Positions 15,845 to 23,833 of a DNA stretch of 64,000 bases are shown in pieces. This DNA is from Streptomyces flavidovirens DSM 40150 (lineage in GTDB: Bacteria > Actinomycetota > Actinomycetes > Streptomycetales > Streptomycetaceae), in NCBI RefSeq assembly GCF_000429085.1, contig NZ_AUBE01000005.1, positions 124,001 through 188,000 on the forward strand, read 5' to 3'. Numbering within the stretch: the first letter of the stretch is position 1; each line of letters opens with the position of its first letter. Under the pieces are notes generated by a model that saw only the letters and a program-made list of their open reading frames with translations, was not told the DNA's origin and searched no databases. A program made the position numbers and the translations under genes.

Positions 15845-18235
15845 GTGCGCGTAGCAGTCATCGGCGGAGGGCCCGGAGGGCTGTACTTCGCGGCCCTGGC
15901 CAAACAGCTCTCCCCGCACTGGGAGATCACCGTCTGGGAACGCAACGCGGCCGACGACACCTTCGGCTTCGGCGTGGTGTTCTCCGACGAGACCCTCGAC
16001 GGCATCGCGCAGGCCGACCCGGACATCTACGAGGCCATGTCGGCCGAGTTCGCCCGCTGGAGCGACATCGACGTCCGCTACAAGGGCCGGGTCCTCACCT
16101 CGGGCGGCCACGGATTCGCCGCGCTGGGCCGCAAGCGCCTGCTGCAGATCCTTCAGCAGCGGTGCGCGGAGCTGGAGGTGGGCGTCCGCTACCGCACGCA
16201 CGCGCCGTCCGCGGCCGAACTCGCAGCCGAGTACGACCTCGTGGTGGCGAGCGACGGCGTACGGTCGGCGACGCGACACGCGTTCGCCGACACCTTCGCA
16301 CCGGACCTGGACGAACGGCACTGCCGTTACATGTGGCTCGCCACGGACAAGGTCTTCGAAGCGTTCACCTTCATCGTCGAGGAGGGGGACTTCGGCGCGC
16401 TGCAGGTCCACGCCTATCCCTTCGACGACACCCGCAGCACGTTCATCGTCGAGATCGACGAGAGTTCGTGGCGGCGGGCGGGATTCGACGCGTTCGCCGC
16501 CGCGGACCATCCGCCCGGTACGAGCGACGAGGAGAGCATCCGGCTGTGCGAGGAGATCCTCGCCGAGCACCTCGACGGTCACCGGCTGATACCCAACAGC
16601 TCGAAGTGGATCCGCTTCACCACCGTGCGGAACAAAACCTGGCGCCACGAGAACGTGGTGCTGCTCGGGGACGCGGCGCACACCGCCCACTTCTCCATCG
16701 GTTCCGGCACCAAGCTGGCCATGGAAGACGCCCTCGCCCTGGCCGCCTGTCTGCACGAGCACCCCGACGTGTCCAGCGCCCTCGCCGCGTACGAGGCCGA
16801 GCGCAAACCTGTCGTCGAGTCCACCCAGCGGGCTGCCCAGGCGAGCCTCGAATGGTTCGAGAACGTCGGACGCTACACCGGGCAGGAACCCCTCCAGTTC
16901 GCGTTCAACCTGCTCACCCGCAGCCGCCGGGTCACCTACGACAACCTGCGCGTACGTGACCAGGCGTTCACCGACGCGGTGGACACCTGGCACGCTGACC
17001 GCTCCGTGGTCGGCGGGCAGAGCGCCGCTGCCACCACGCCTCCGATGTTCCGGCCGTTCCAACTCGGCGGCCTGCGCCTCCGCAACCGGGTGGTCCTCCC
17101 GCCCACCGCGCTGTACTCGGCGCGGGGCGGGGTGCCCGGGGACTTCGAACTCGCACACCTGAGCACCCAAGCTCTGGGCGGAGCCGGCCTGGTCATCGCC
17201 GGCATGACGGCCGTCAGCGCCGACGGGCGGGCAACGCCCGGCTGCCCCGGCCTGTACTCCGAGGAGCAGGAAGCGGCCTGGCGCCGGATCACCGACTTCG
17301 TCCGCGGGCAGTCGGACGCCTGCCTGGGCATTCAGCTCACCCACGCCGGGCGCCGCGCCGCGACCAGTACGCCGCAAGCGGACGGCCGGTGCCTCCCCCT
17401 CGGCCAGGAGGGGTGGCCGCTGGTCGCCGCGTCCGCCCTCCCCTGGGACGAGGCGAGCGCGACACCTCGCGAGGCCACCCGCGCCGACATGGACGCCATC
17501 ACCGAGGACTTCGTCACCGCGGCCCGTCGCGCCGACCGCGCCGGCTTCGGCGTCCTGGAACTGCAATACGGCCACGGCCACCTGATGTCGAGCTTCCTGT
17601 CACCGCTGACCAACCAGCGGACCGACTCCCACGGCGGCAGCCTCGCGAACAGGATGCGCTTCCCGCTGGAAGTGCTGCGCGCCGTGCGTGCCGTCTGTCC
17701 CTCCGGCAAGGCCCTGATCGTCCGCATCTCGGCGACCGACTGGGCGGAGGGCGGCATCGGTGAAGCCGACGTCGTCGACCTGTGCCACGCGCTGGCGGAG
17801 GCCGGGGCGGACGCAGTGGACGTGTCCACCGGCGAAGTCGTCGCCCACGAACGGCCCCGGTACGGCCGCAGCTACCAGACGCCCTACGCCGATCTGATCC
17901 GCAACACCACCGGCATACCCGTCATCGCGGTGGGCGCCATCTCCACGTACGACGACGTCAACTCCCTCATCCTGGCCGGCCGTGCCGACCTGTGCGCCGT
18001 TGGCCGCGCCCAACTGCACGACCCCCTGTGGACGCTCCACGCCGCGGCCGCCCAGCAGTACACCGGCCCGGCAGCACCCTGGCCGGCGTCGTGGAGGGCG
18101 GGCAGCGGCAGACCACCCGGTGCCCGCACCGACCGCGTACCGCCCCGCCTCCAACTGCTGCGGGACCTCCCCGCCCCCGCGCACCAGCGATGGCTACCGC
18201 AACGCAGAGCAGCCGCCACGGCAGGAGGAATCTGA
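15845..18235 (+). CDS. sdgC: Bifunctional salicylyl-CoA 5-hydroxylase/FMN oxidoreductase
   Basis: Hydroxylates a 2-substituted benzoyl-CoA at C5. The 796-residue protein is a fusion. Residues 1-390 are a flavin monooxygenase with the dinucleotide motif VIGGGPGGLYFA at residue 5 and the second FAD motif LLGDAAHTAHFSIGSGT near residue 273. Residues 400-760 are an old-yellow-enzyme-type barrel (FRPFQLGGLRLRNRVV, LTHAGRRA, HGHLMSSFLSPLTNQR, DSHGGS). This layout is known from salicylyl-CoA 5-hydroxylase (SdgC-like) and from 2-aminobenzoyl-CoA monooxygenase/reductase; adjacency to gentisate dioxygenase favours the former. The GTG start follows a strong AAGGAGG. The TGA stop is one base before the nitrilase ATG. 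In the anthranilate enzyme the second half reduces the ring; whether it does so here is open. Confidence 0.9.
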   Translation: MRVAVIGGGPGGLYFAALAKQLSPHWEITVWERNAADDTFGFGVVFSDETLDGIAQADPDIYEAMSAEFARWSDIDVRYKGRVLTSGGHGFAALGRKRLLQILQQRCAELEVGVRYRTHAPSAAELAAEYDLVVASDGVRSATRHAFADTFAPDLDERHCRYMWLATDKVFEAFTFIVEEGDFGALQVHAYPFDDTRSTFIVEIDESSWRRAGFDAFAAADHPPGTSDEESIRLCEEILAEHLDGHRLIPNSSKWIRFTTVRNKTWRHENVVLLGDAAHTAHFSIGSGTKLAMEDALALAACLHEHPDVSSALAAYEAERKPVVESTQRAAQASLEWFENVGRYTGQEPLQFAFNLLTRSRRVTYDNLRVRDQAFTDAVDTWHADRSVVGGQSAAATTPPMFRPFQLGGLRLRNRVVLPPTALYSARGGVPGDFELAHLSTQALGGAGLVIAGMTAVSADGRATPGCPGLYSEEQEAAWRRITDFVRGQSDACLGIQLTHAGRRAATSTPQADGRCLPLGQEGWPLVAASALPWDEASATPREATRADMDAITEDFVTAARRADRAGFGVLELQYGHGHLMSSFLSPLTNQRTDSHGGSLANRMRFPLEVLRAVRAVCPSGKALIVRISATDWAEGGIGEADVVDLCHALAEAGADAVDVSTGEVVAHERPRYGRSYQTPYADLIRNTTGIPVIAVGAISTYDDVNSLILAGRADLCAVGRAQLHDPLWTLHAAAAQQYTGPAAPWPASWRAGSGRPPGARTDRVPPRLQLLRDLPAPAHQRWLPQRRAAATAGGI

Positions 18236-18236
18236 C

Positions 18237-19289
18237 ATGGAGAAACAGTGGGACCCACTGCCCCGCTTCAAGGCCGCCGCGGTCCAGTCCTCGCCCGTAT
18301 TCCTGGATCCGGCGGCCACGGTGGACAAGGCCGTGTCCCTCCTGGCGGAGGCGGCCTCCCAGGGCGCCGAACTGGTCGTCTTCCCCGAGGTCTTCGTCCC
18401 CGGCTATCCGTACTGGAACTGGACCATGAACCCCGTGCAGGGGTCCCCGTGGTTCGAGCGTCTCTGGCGGGCGTCCGTCGACATCCCCGGCCCGCACGTG
18501 GACGCACTGCGCGCGGCAGCCCGCCAGCACCGGGTCGTCGTGGTCATCGGCGTCAACGAACGCAGCCCGCACAGCCTCGGCATCCTCTACAACACTCTCC
18601 TCACGATCGGCCCGGACGGCGAACTCCTCGGCGTCCACCGCAAGCTCGTTCCCACCTGGGCGGAGAAGCTGACCTGGACGGGCGGCGACGGAAGTTCCCT
18701 CAAGGTCCACGACACACCCGTCGGGCGGCTCGGCGTCCTGGCCTGCGGTGAGAACACCAACACCCTGGCTCGCTTCACTCTGCTGGCTCAGGGCGAACAC
18801 GTCCACGCGGCCGGTTACATCGCACTGCCGGTCGCACCGGAGGACTACGACATGGCGGACGCCATCGCCGTGCGCACCGCCGCCCACAGCTTCGAGGGCA
18901 AGGTCTTCTCCGTCGTCGCCTGCTCCACCATCTCCCCGGAGATCGTGGACACCGTCGCCGGGGACGACGAGGACGTACGCCGCATGCTCGCCCGCCGCCG
19001 CAGCGCGTTGTCGGGCATCTTCGGGCCCGACGGCCGTCCCGTCACCGAGCCGCTCATCGACGACGAAGGCATCGTCTACGGCGAGATCGACCTGGCCAAG
19101 TGCATCCAGCCCAAGCAGATGCACGACATCGTCGGCCACTACAACCGCTTCGACATCTTCCGCCTGCACGTCGACAACACCCCACGCACCCCGGTCACCT
19201 TCACGACCGACCCCGCCCACCACGCCGGTGTCCCGCCGCTTCCGACCGACAGCGCCGGCACCGCCGGCACCACGAAGGAGGAGTCATGA
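18237..19289 (+). CDS. Nitrilase (carbon-nitrogen hydrolase superfamily)
   Basis: Converts a nitrile to the acid and ammonia. The Glu-Lys-Cys triad is visible: VVFPEVFVPGYPYW near residue 48, HRKLVPTWAEKLTW near residue 135 and LACGENTNTLARF near residue 168. The CGEN context marks the true nitrilase branch, not the amidase or carbamoylase branches. The length of 350 residues is normal. It starts one base after the hydroxylase stop with GGAGGAA upstream, and its stop overlaps the dioxygenase start (ATGA), so it is firmly inside the catabolic operon. An aromatic nitrile such as 2-hydroxybenzonitrile would give salicylate directly, which would explain its place here. Substrate choice is inference. 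Confidence 0.9.
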   Translation: MEKQWDPLPRFKAAAVQSSPVFLDPAATVDKAVSLLAEAASQGAELVVFPEVFVPGYPYWNWTMNPVQGSPWFERLWRASVDIPGPHVDALRAAARQHRVVVVIGVNERSPHSLGILYNTLLTIGPDGELLGVHRKLVPTWAEKLTWTGGDGSSLKVHDTPVGRLGVLACGENTNTLARFTLLAQGEHVHAAGYIALPVAPEDYDMADAIAVRTAAHSFEGKVFSVVACSTISPEIVDTVAGDDEDVRRMLARRRSALSGIFGPDGRPVTEPLIDDEGIVYGEIDLAKCIQPKQMHDIVGHYNRFDIFRLHVDNTPRTPVTFTTDPAHHAGVPPLPTDSAGTAGTTKEES

Positions 19290-20398
19290 CCGCCGAGTAC
19301 GACGACGACAGGCTGGGCCGGGCCCGCGTGTCCGACACCCCCGAACTCACCGCCTACTACGGCGAACTCGCCGAACTTGAGGCCGGGGCGCTCTGGACCG
19401 TCGCCAACGACATCGAGCCCTGGTACCCGCAGCCGAAGTCCGTCCCCGCCCTGTGGCGCTACGACGCACTGCGGCCGCTGGTCCGCAAGGCACTCGACCT
19501 CGTCAAGGCCGACGACGCCGGACGCCGCGTCGTCATGCTCGTCAACCCGGAGCGCAGGGACGTGAGCGCCGCGGTCGGACTCCTCTACACCGGCCTCCAG
19601 ATCATGGGCCCGGGGGAGTCCATGACCGCCCACCGCCACCAGGCCGCCGCCCTCCGCTTCGTCCACGAGGGCACCGGCGCCTGGACCATCGTCGACGGCC
19701 AGAAGCTGAAGGTGGGTCCGCGCGACTTCGCCATCACCCCCAACGGCACCTGGCACGAGCACGGCAACGACGCCGCCGACGCGCCCGTCATCTGGCAGGA
19801 CGGCCTCGACATCCCCCTCGTCAACGCCCTGGACGCGGGCTTCTACGAGGTCCACCCGGAGCTGTACCAGCAGCCCGGAAAGGTGATCAACTCCTCCGTC
19901 CTGACGTACGGGGCGAACCTGCTGCCGTACGGGGTGGAGAAGTGGACCCGGCCCTACTCGCCGCTCCTCGCCTACCCGTGGGAGGCAACGTACGAGTCGC
20001 TGCGCAACCTCGCCAGGGCCACCGAGGGTTCCCCGTACGACGGTGTCATCGCCGAGTACACCAACCCCGTCACCGGCGGCTCCGTCATGCCCACCATGGG
20101 CGCCCACATGCAACTCCTGCGGCCCGGCCAGGCCACCAAGGCGCACCGCCACACCGGGTCGGTCGTCTACACCGCCGCGAAGGGCCGGGGTTACTCGATC
20201 ATCGCGGGGCAGCGCTACGACTGGCAGCAGGGCGACATCTTCTGCGTCCCCTCATGGGCCTGGCACGAGCACGCGAACGCCGACCAGGGCGAGGACGCCT
20301 GCCTCTTCTCCTTCAACGACTTCTCCGTGATGCGCGCCCTCGGCTTCCACCGCGAAGAGGCGTACACCGACAACGGCGGGCACCAGCCCATCGTCTGA
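19286..20398 (+). CDS. sdgD: Gentisate 1,2-dioxygenase
   Basis: Opens the gentisate ring to 3-maleylpyruvate with Fe(II) and O2. The 370-residue protein has two cupin domains. The first carries the metal histidines in TAHRHQAAALRFVHEG near residue 113 and GTWHEHGND near residue 155. The second repeats the pattern weakly (KAHRHTGSVVY near residue 285, WAWHEHAN near residue 325). The length and the paired cupins match the gentisate/salicylate dioxygenase family. It overlaps the nitrilase stop by four bases and has AAGGAGGAG as ribosome site. A 1-hydroxy-2-naphthoate or direct salicylate dioxygenase is possible by fold, but the CoA-hydroxylase just upstream supports gentisate. Confidence 0.93.
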   Translation: MTAEYDDDRLGRARVSDTPELTAYYGELAELEAGALWTVANDIEPWYPQPKSVPALWRYDALRPLVRKALDLVKADDAGRRVVMLVNPERRDVSAAVGLLYTGLQIMGPGESMTAHRHQAAALRFVHEGTGAWTIVDGQKLKVGPRDFAITPNGTWHEHGNDAADAPVIWQDGLDIPLVNALDAGFYEVHPELYQQPGKVINSSVLTYGANLLPYGVEKWTRPYSPLLAYPWEATYESLRNLARATEGSPYDGVIAEYTNPVTGGSVMPTMGAHMQLLRPGQATKAHRHTGSVVYTAAKGRGYSIIAGQRYDWQQGDIFCVPSWAWHEHANADQGEDACLFSFNDFSVMRALGFHREEAYTDNGGHQPIV

Positions 20399-20402
20399 AC
20401 CG

Positions 20403-20535
20403 CCGCCGCGCCGAACCGCCGGCCCTGACACCGGTTGCCGGCGCGGCGGTGCACCGGGAGCGATCTCGTCCAGCCCCGTATCGCCCCCGGTCCGGGGCGG
20501 CGGTGAGGAGACCTGGCCTTCACCGCCGCCCCGGA
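20403..20535 (+). terminator. Two tandem hairpins between dioxygenase and hydrolase genes
   Basis: The first hairpin pairs CCGCCGCGCC (20403-20412) with 20440-20449. The second is a perfect 16-bp stem (20491-20506 with 20520-20535) around a 13-nt loop. There is no U-tract. They may end the first transcript, or act as a processing or stability element giving less of the downstream hydrolase. Confidence 0.55.
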
Positions 20536-20590
20536 CTGCTTCACCCTCCTCCGCCACCCACCCGCCCCTTCTGCCCGCGAAGGAGTCGCC

Positions 20591-21493
20591 ATGCGACTGG
20601 TGACTTACACACTCGACGACACCACCCCCCGTCTGGGAGCAGAGGTCAACGACCACGTCATCGACCTCGCCACCCTCGCCCGCCACCACGGCACAACGCT
20701 GCCCGCCGACCTTCTCTCCTTCATCAAGGAGGGCGCCTCGGCCCACGCCACCGCCCGACGCCTGCTCGACGACCCGGCCGGGTGGCCCACCGAGGCGATC
20801 CACCCCCTCGCGGACGCCGCCATGCGGGCTCCGCTGCGACCCGGCAAGATCATCGGGGTCGGCCTCAACTACGTGGAGCACGTCGAGGAGTCCAGCCGCA
20901 GCCTGGACACCGACAAGGACCTGCCCCCGCGCCCGGTGCTCTTCAGCAAGCCCGCCACCGCCGTCACCGGCCCCGGACACCCCATCCTGCACAACAGCAA
21001 CCTGACCAGCCAGCTTGACTGGGAGTGCGAACTCGCCGTGGTGATCGGGCGTACCGCCTTCCGCGTCAGCGAGGAGGACGCGTACGACCACATCTTCGGC
21101 TACAGCATCGTCAACGACATCAGCGCGCGCGACCAGCGCCGCTCCGGGCAGTGGTTCTTCTCCAAGGGCCAGGACTCCTACGCCCCCTTCGGCCCGGCCG
21201 TCGTCACCGCGGACGACATCCCCGACCCGATGGCGCTCGACCTCGAACTGCGCGTCAACGGCGTCGCCAAGCAGAAGTCCAACACCCGCCACATGCTCTT
21301 CCCCATCGCCCGCCTCATCGCCGACATCACCTCCGGGGTGACACTGGAGCCGGGCGATGTCATCGCGACCGGGTCGCCCTCCGGGGTGGGCGCCGGGATG
21401 GTGCCACCGGAGTTCCTCGTCCCGGGCGACACCGTCGAGGCGAGCGTCGAACACATCGGCACCCTCACCAATCCCGTCGTCGACGCCCGCTGA
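20591..21493 (+). CDS. FAH-family hydrolase, probably maleyl- or fumarylpyruvate hydrolase
   Basis: A 300-residue fumarylacetoacetate hydrolase-family enzyme. Motifs seen are KIIGVGLNYVEHVEES near residue 95, FSKPATAVTGPG near residue 118, DWECELAVVIGR near residue 140 with the acidic metal ligands, YSIVNDISARDQ near residue 175 and the closing GDVIATGSPSGVG near residue 255. It would cleave the gentisate ring-fission product to pyruvate plus a C4 diacid. Since the next gene is a maleate isomerase and no maleylpyruvate isomerase is present, direct cleavage of maleylpyruvate to maleate and pyruvate is the better fit. The start has GAAGGAG upstream. The hairpins before it suggest partly separate expression. 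Confidence 0.9.
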   Translation: MRLVTYTLDDTTPRLGAEVNDHVIDLATLARHHGTTLPADLLSFIKEGASAHATARRLLDDPAGWPTEAIHPLADAAMRAPLRPGKIIGVGLNYVEHVEESSRSLDTDKDLPPRPVLFSKPATAVTGPGHPILHNSNLTSQLDWECELAVVIGRTAFRVSEEDAYDHIFGYSIVNDISARDQRRSGQWFFSKGQDSYAPFGPAVVTADDIPDPMALDLELRVNGVAKQKSNTRHMLFPIARLIADITSGVTLEPGDVIATGSPSGVGAGMVPPEFLVPGDTVEASVEHIGTLTNPVVDAR

Positions 21494-21523
21494 CCTCCCC
21501 AGCCCACACGACCAGGAGCCCCC

Positions 21524-22318
21524 GTGTCCCACCGCACCTACCGCATCGGCCAGATCGTGCCGAGCTCCAACGTCACCATGGAAACCGAGATACCCGCCAT
21601 CCTGCGAGCCCGCGAGAGCGTCGCGCCGGAGCGGTTCACCTTCCACTCCAGCCGCATGCGGATGACGCACGTCACGCCCGAGCAGCTCAAGGCCATGGAC
21701 GCCGACTCCGACCGGTGCGCCGTCGAGCTCTCCGACGCCCGCGTGGACGTGCTCGGTTACGCGTGCCTGGTCGCCATCATGAGCATGGGCCTCGGCTACC
21801 ACCGCACCTCCGAGGAACGCCTTCACACCCGTACGACCGAGAACGGCGCCCCCGCGCCCGTCGTCACCAGCGCCGGCGCCCTCGTCCACGGCCTGCATAC
21901 CCTCGGCGCCAAAAGGATCGCCCTCGTCGCCCCCTACATGCGGCCGCTGACCGAGACGGTGGTGGGATACCTGACCCACGAGGGCATCGAGGTGCTCGAC
22001 TACGAAGCGCTGGAGATCCCCGACAATCTCGACGTCGCCGCCCACGACCCCGCCAAGCTGCCGGGCATCGCCCGCGCCCTGCAGTACACAGACGCGGACG
22101 CCGTCGTCCTGTCCGCCTGCGTACAGATGCCCTCCCTCGGCGCCATCGACGAGGCCGAGCAACTCCTGGGCAAACCCGTCGTTTCAGCGGCCGTGTGCAC
22201 AGCGCACCAGATGCTTCGCACCCTGGACCTTCCCGCCGTGGCGCCCGGAGCGGGTCACCTGCTGTCCGGTGCGTACGCCGAGACGCCACTCGCCCGGTGG
22301 GAGGCCCCCGCCGGATGA
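21524..22318 (+). CDS. Maleate cis-trans isomerase (Asp/Glu racemase superfamily)
   Basis: Converts maleate to fumarate. The 264-residue protein belongs to the aspartate/glutamate racemase and arylmalonate decarboxylase fold. The two catalytic cysteines are in GYACLVAIMSM near residue 81 and LSACVQMPSL near residue 198, in the places expected for maleate isomerase; arylmalonate decarboxylase keeps only the second. The N-terminal IGQIVPSSNVTMETE is also typical of maleate isomerases. The GTG start has AGGAG upstream and lies 30 bases after the hydrolase. It closes the route from salicylate to central metabolites. Confidence 0.88.
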   Translation: MSHRTYRIGQIVPSSNVTMETEIPAILRARESVAPERFTFHSSRMRMTHVTPEQLKAMDADSDRCAVELSDARVDVLGYACLVAIMSMGLGYHRTSEERLHTRTTENGAPAPVVTSAGALVHGLHTLGAKRIALVAPYMRPLTETVVGYLTHEGIEVLDYEALEIPDNLDVAAHDPAKLPGIARALQYTDADAVVLSACVQMPSLGAIDEAEQLLGKPVVSAAVCTAHQMLRTLDLPAVAPGAGHLLSGAYAETPLARWEAPAG

Positions 22319-22327
22319 CCGTGCCGA

Positions 22328-22341
22328 ACCGAGCGCTCGGT
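22328..22341 (+). promoter_or_regulatory. Perfect 14-bp palindrome at the PaaX-type gene promoter
   Basis: ACCGAGCGCTCGGT is fully self-complementary and runs straight into a -10-like TAGGAT (22341-22346), 33 bases before the regulator start. A protein bound here would block the promoter, so autoregulation is likely. The motif resembles operators of TetR-type repressors as much as PaaX sites, so the binding protein is uncertain. Confidence 0.5.
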
Positions 22342-22373
22342 AGGATCGCCGCCACACACGACGGAAGGCGATC

Positions 22374-23201
22374 ATGTCGGACAGCCCCCTCAGGCCCAGC
22401 TCGTTGATCAACACGGTCTACGGAGCGTTCCTGCGTCGCGTCGGGGGCTGGATCTCCATCGCCGACCTGATCGTCCTGATGGCCGAGCTCGACGTGGACG
22501 GTCCGGCCGTGCGCTCGGCGATTTCCCGGCTGAAGAAGCGGGGCATCCTCGAACCCGAGCGACGCGGTGGCGCCAGCGGCTACCGCCTGAGCCCGGCCGT
22601 CCACCCCGTCTTCGACGAAGGCGATCGCCGCATCTTCGGCAGCCTGGAGCCGGCGGATCTGGCCGACGGCTGGGTGATGGCCGTCTTCTCCGTACCCGAG
22701 TCCGAACGCTCCCACCGCTACCAGCTCCGTACCCGGTTGACCTGGCTCGGCTTCGGCAACATCACGTCCGGCGTGTGGCTCGCACCCGGACGGCTCCTCG
22801 ACGACGCCCGCACCACCCTCGACCGGCTCGGGCTGAGTGCCTACGTCCATCTGTTCGCGTCGGACTACGTGGCGTTCAGCGACCTGCGCACCTCGGTCAG
22901 CTCCTGGTGGGACTTCCCCGCCATCCAGGCGCAATACGCCGCGTTCACCGACACCTACGGGCCCGTGGCGGCGCGGCTGACCCAACAGTTCGAGATCGAC
23001 TCCGCGGAGGCGTTCCGCCACTACGTTCCGATGCTCACGCAGTGGCGGCGGCTGCCCTATCTCGACCCCGGCCTGCCGAAAGAACTCCTGCCGGAGGACT
23101 GGAATGCGGTCGCGGCGCGTCAGCTGTTCCAGCAACTGCACGCCGTACTTGCGGAGCCGAGTCTGCGACACCTACAGAAAGTGACCGGACTGCAAGGGTG
23201 A
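22374..23201 (+). CDS. PaaX-family transcriptional repressor
   Basis: A 275-residue regulator of the PaaX type. It has an N-terminal winged helix (SLINTVYGAFLRRVGGWISI to SAISRLKKRGILEPERRGGA, residues 10-65), the middle domain with VMAVFSVPESERSHRYQLRTRLTWLGFG near residue 105 and a helical C-terminal domain. PaaX proteins repress aromatic catabolic genes and are released by an aryl-CoA thioester. By analogy this one may sense salicylyl-CoA or gentisyl-CoA. It follows the isomerase on the same strand with its own promoter-like palindrome. Candidate targets are the dyads before the ligase (13438-13476) and before the hydroxylase. Confidence 0.9.
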   Translation: MSDSPLRPSSLINTVYGAFLRRVGGWISIADLIVLMAELDVDGPAVRSAISRLKKRGILEPERRGGASGYRLSPAVHPVFDEGDRRIFGSLEPADLADGWVMAVFSVPESERSHRYQLRTRLTWLGFGNITSGVWLAPGRLLDDARTTLDRLGLSAYVHLFASDYVAFSDLRTSVSSWWDFPAIQAQYAAFTDTYGPVAARLTQQFEIDSAEAFRHYVPMLTQWRRLPYLDPGLPKELLPEDWNAVAARQLFQQLHAVLAEPSLRHLQKVTGLQG

Positions 23202-23833
23202 TCGCGAACGGAACTAGGCCTCGCCACTCAGGGGCATGTCTAGGCTATTAAAACGTGTAGCTTCGCCGACTTCGAGTGACGGACTGTCCGCCGATCTCGT
23301 CGCTGAGCACCGAGCGCCGGGTCGGAAACCCGGATCGTTGTACACCGCTCGCTTGTTGAGGCGGCAGCAGGACCCGCTTCCCGCCGGCTCCGCGCTCGTG
23401 GACGTTGAGCTGCACGCGCCCTCCTCCGATCCGACGTATCAACACGTGTAATCAGTGTCCTCCGTCACGGCTTGAGCCCACAAGGGGGCGGGAGGGTGGC
23501 CTCTTGCTAGTTACACAACGTTTATGCGCTAATCCTGGCGGCGGTCAAAAGTTCGCTATAGCCTCCGTGTCAGGTGAAGAAGCCCTCCACTCGTCGCCTC
23601 CGAGATGCGGAGTGCGGCCCCCGGCCTGGCCGTCGTGCGAACCCGTCGCGAGCCCGGTCGCTGCCTGCGTAATCCACGTTCATACCTTCCCTCTCCGCCT
23701 CTGCATCCCCTCGACGCAGCGGAGCGGAGAACTCAAGTCGTCGCCCGGCCCCTCGTAATGGGGTCCCTTCCAGGGCGTTCAACCTCGACTTCGACTGTTC
23801 GTCTGTGAGTTGCACTCCTTCGACGAGGTGAGC
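23202..23833 (+). other. Long leader region before the ABC importer; operator-like sites
   Basis: No believable gene is present in these 632 bases on either strand. It contains AACACGTGTAA (23441-23451), a near copy of the LacI-type palindrome, plus weaker pieces AAACGTGTAG (23251-23260) and the half-site TTACAC (23511-23516). The composition is less GC-biased than the flanks. This suggests that the importer operon may belong to the same regulon as the GH3 and esterase genes. Confidence 0.45.

Noticed and set aside
15593..17581. A 662-codon minus-strand open frame over the hydroxylase gene
   Set aside because: Composition is that of an antisense shadow, and the plus strand carries clear FAD and OYE motifs.
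23202..23833. Small protein genes in the gap before the ABC importer
   Set aside because: Open frames of 60-80 codons on both strands have no ribosome sites, biased low-complexity composition and no recognisable family.
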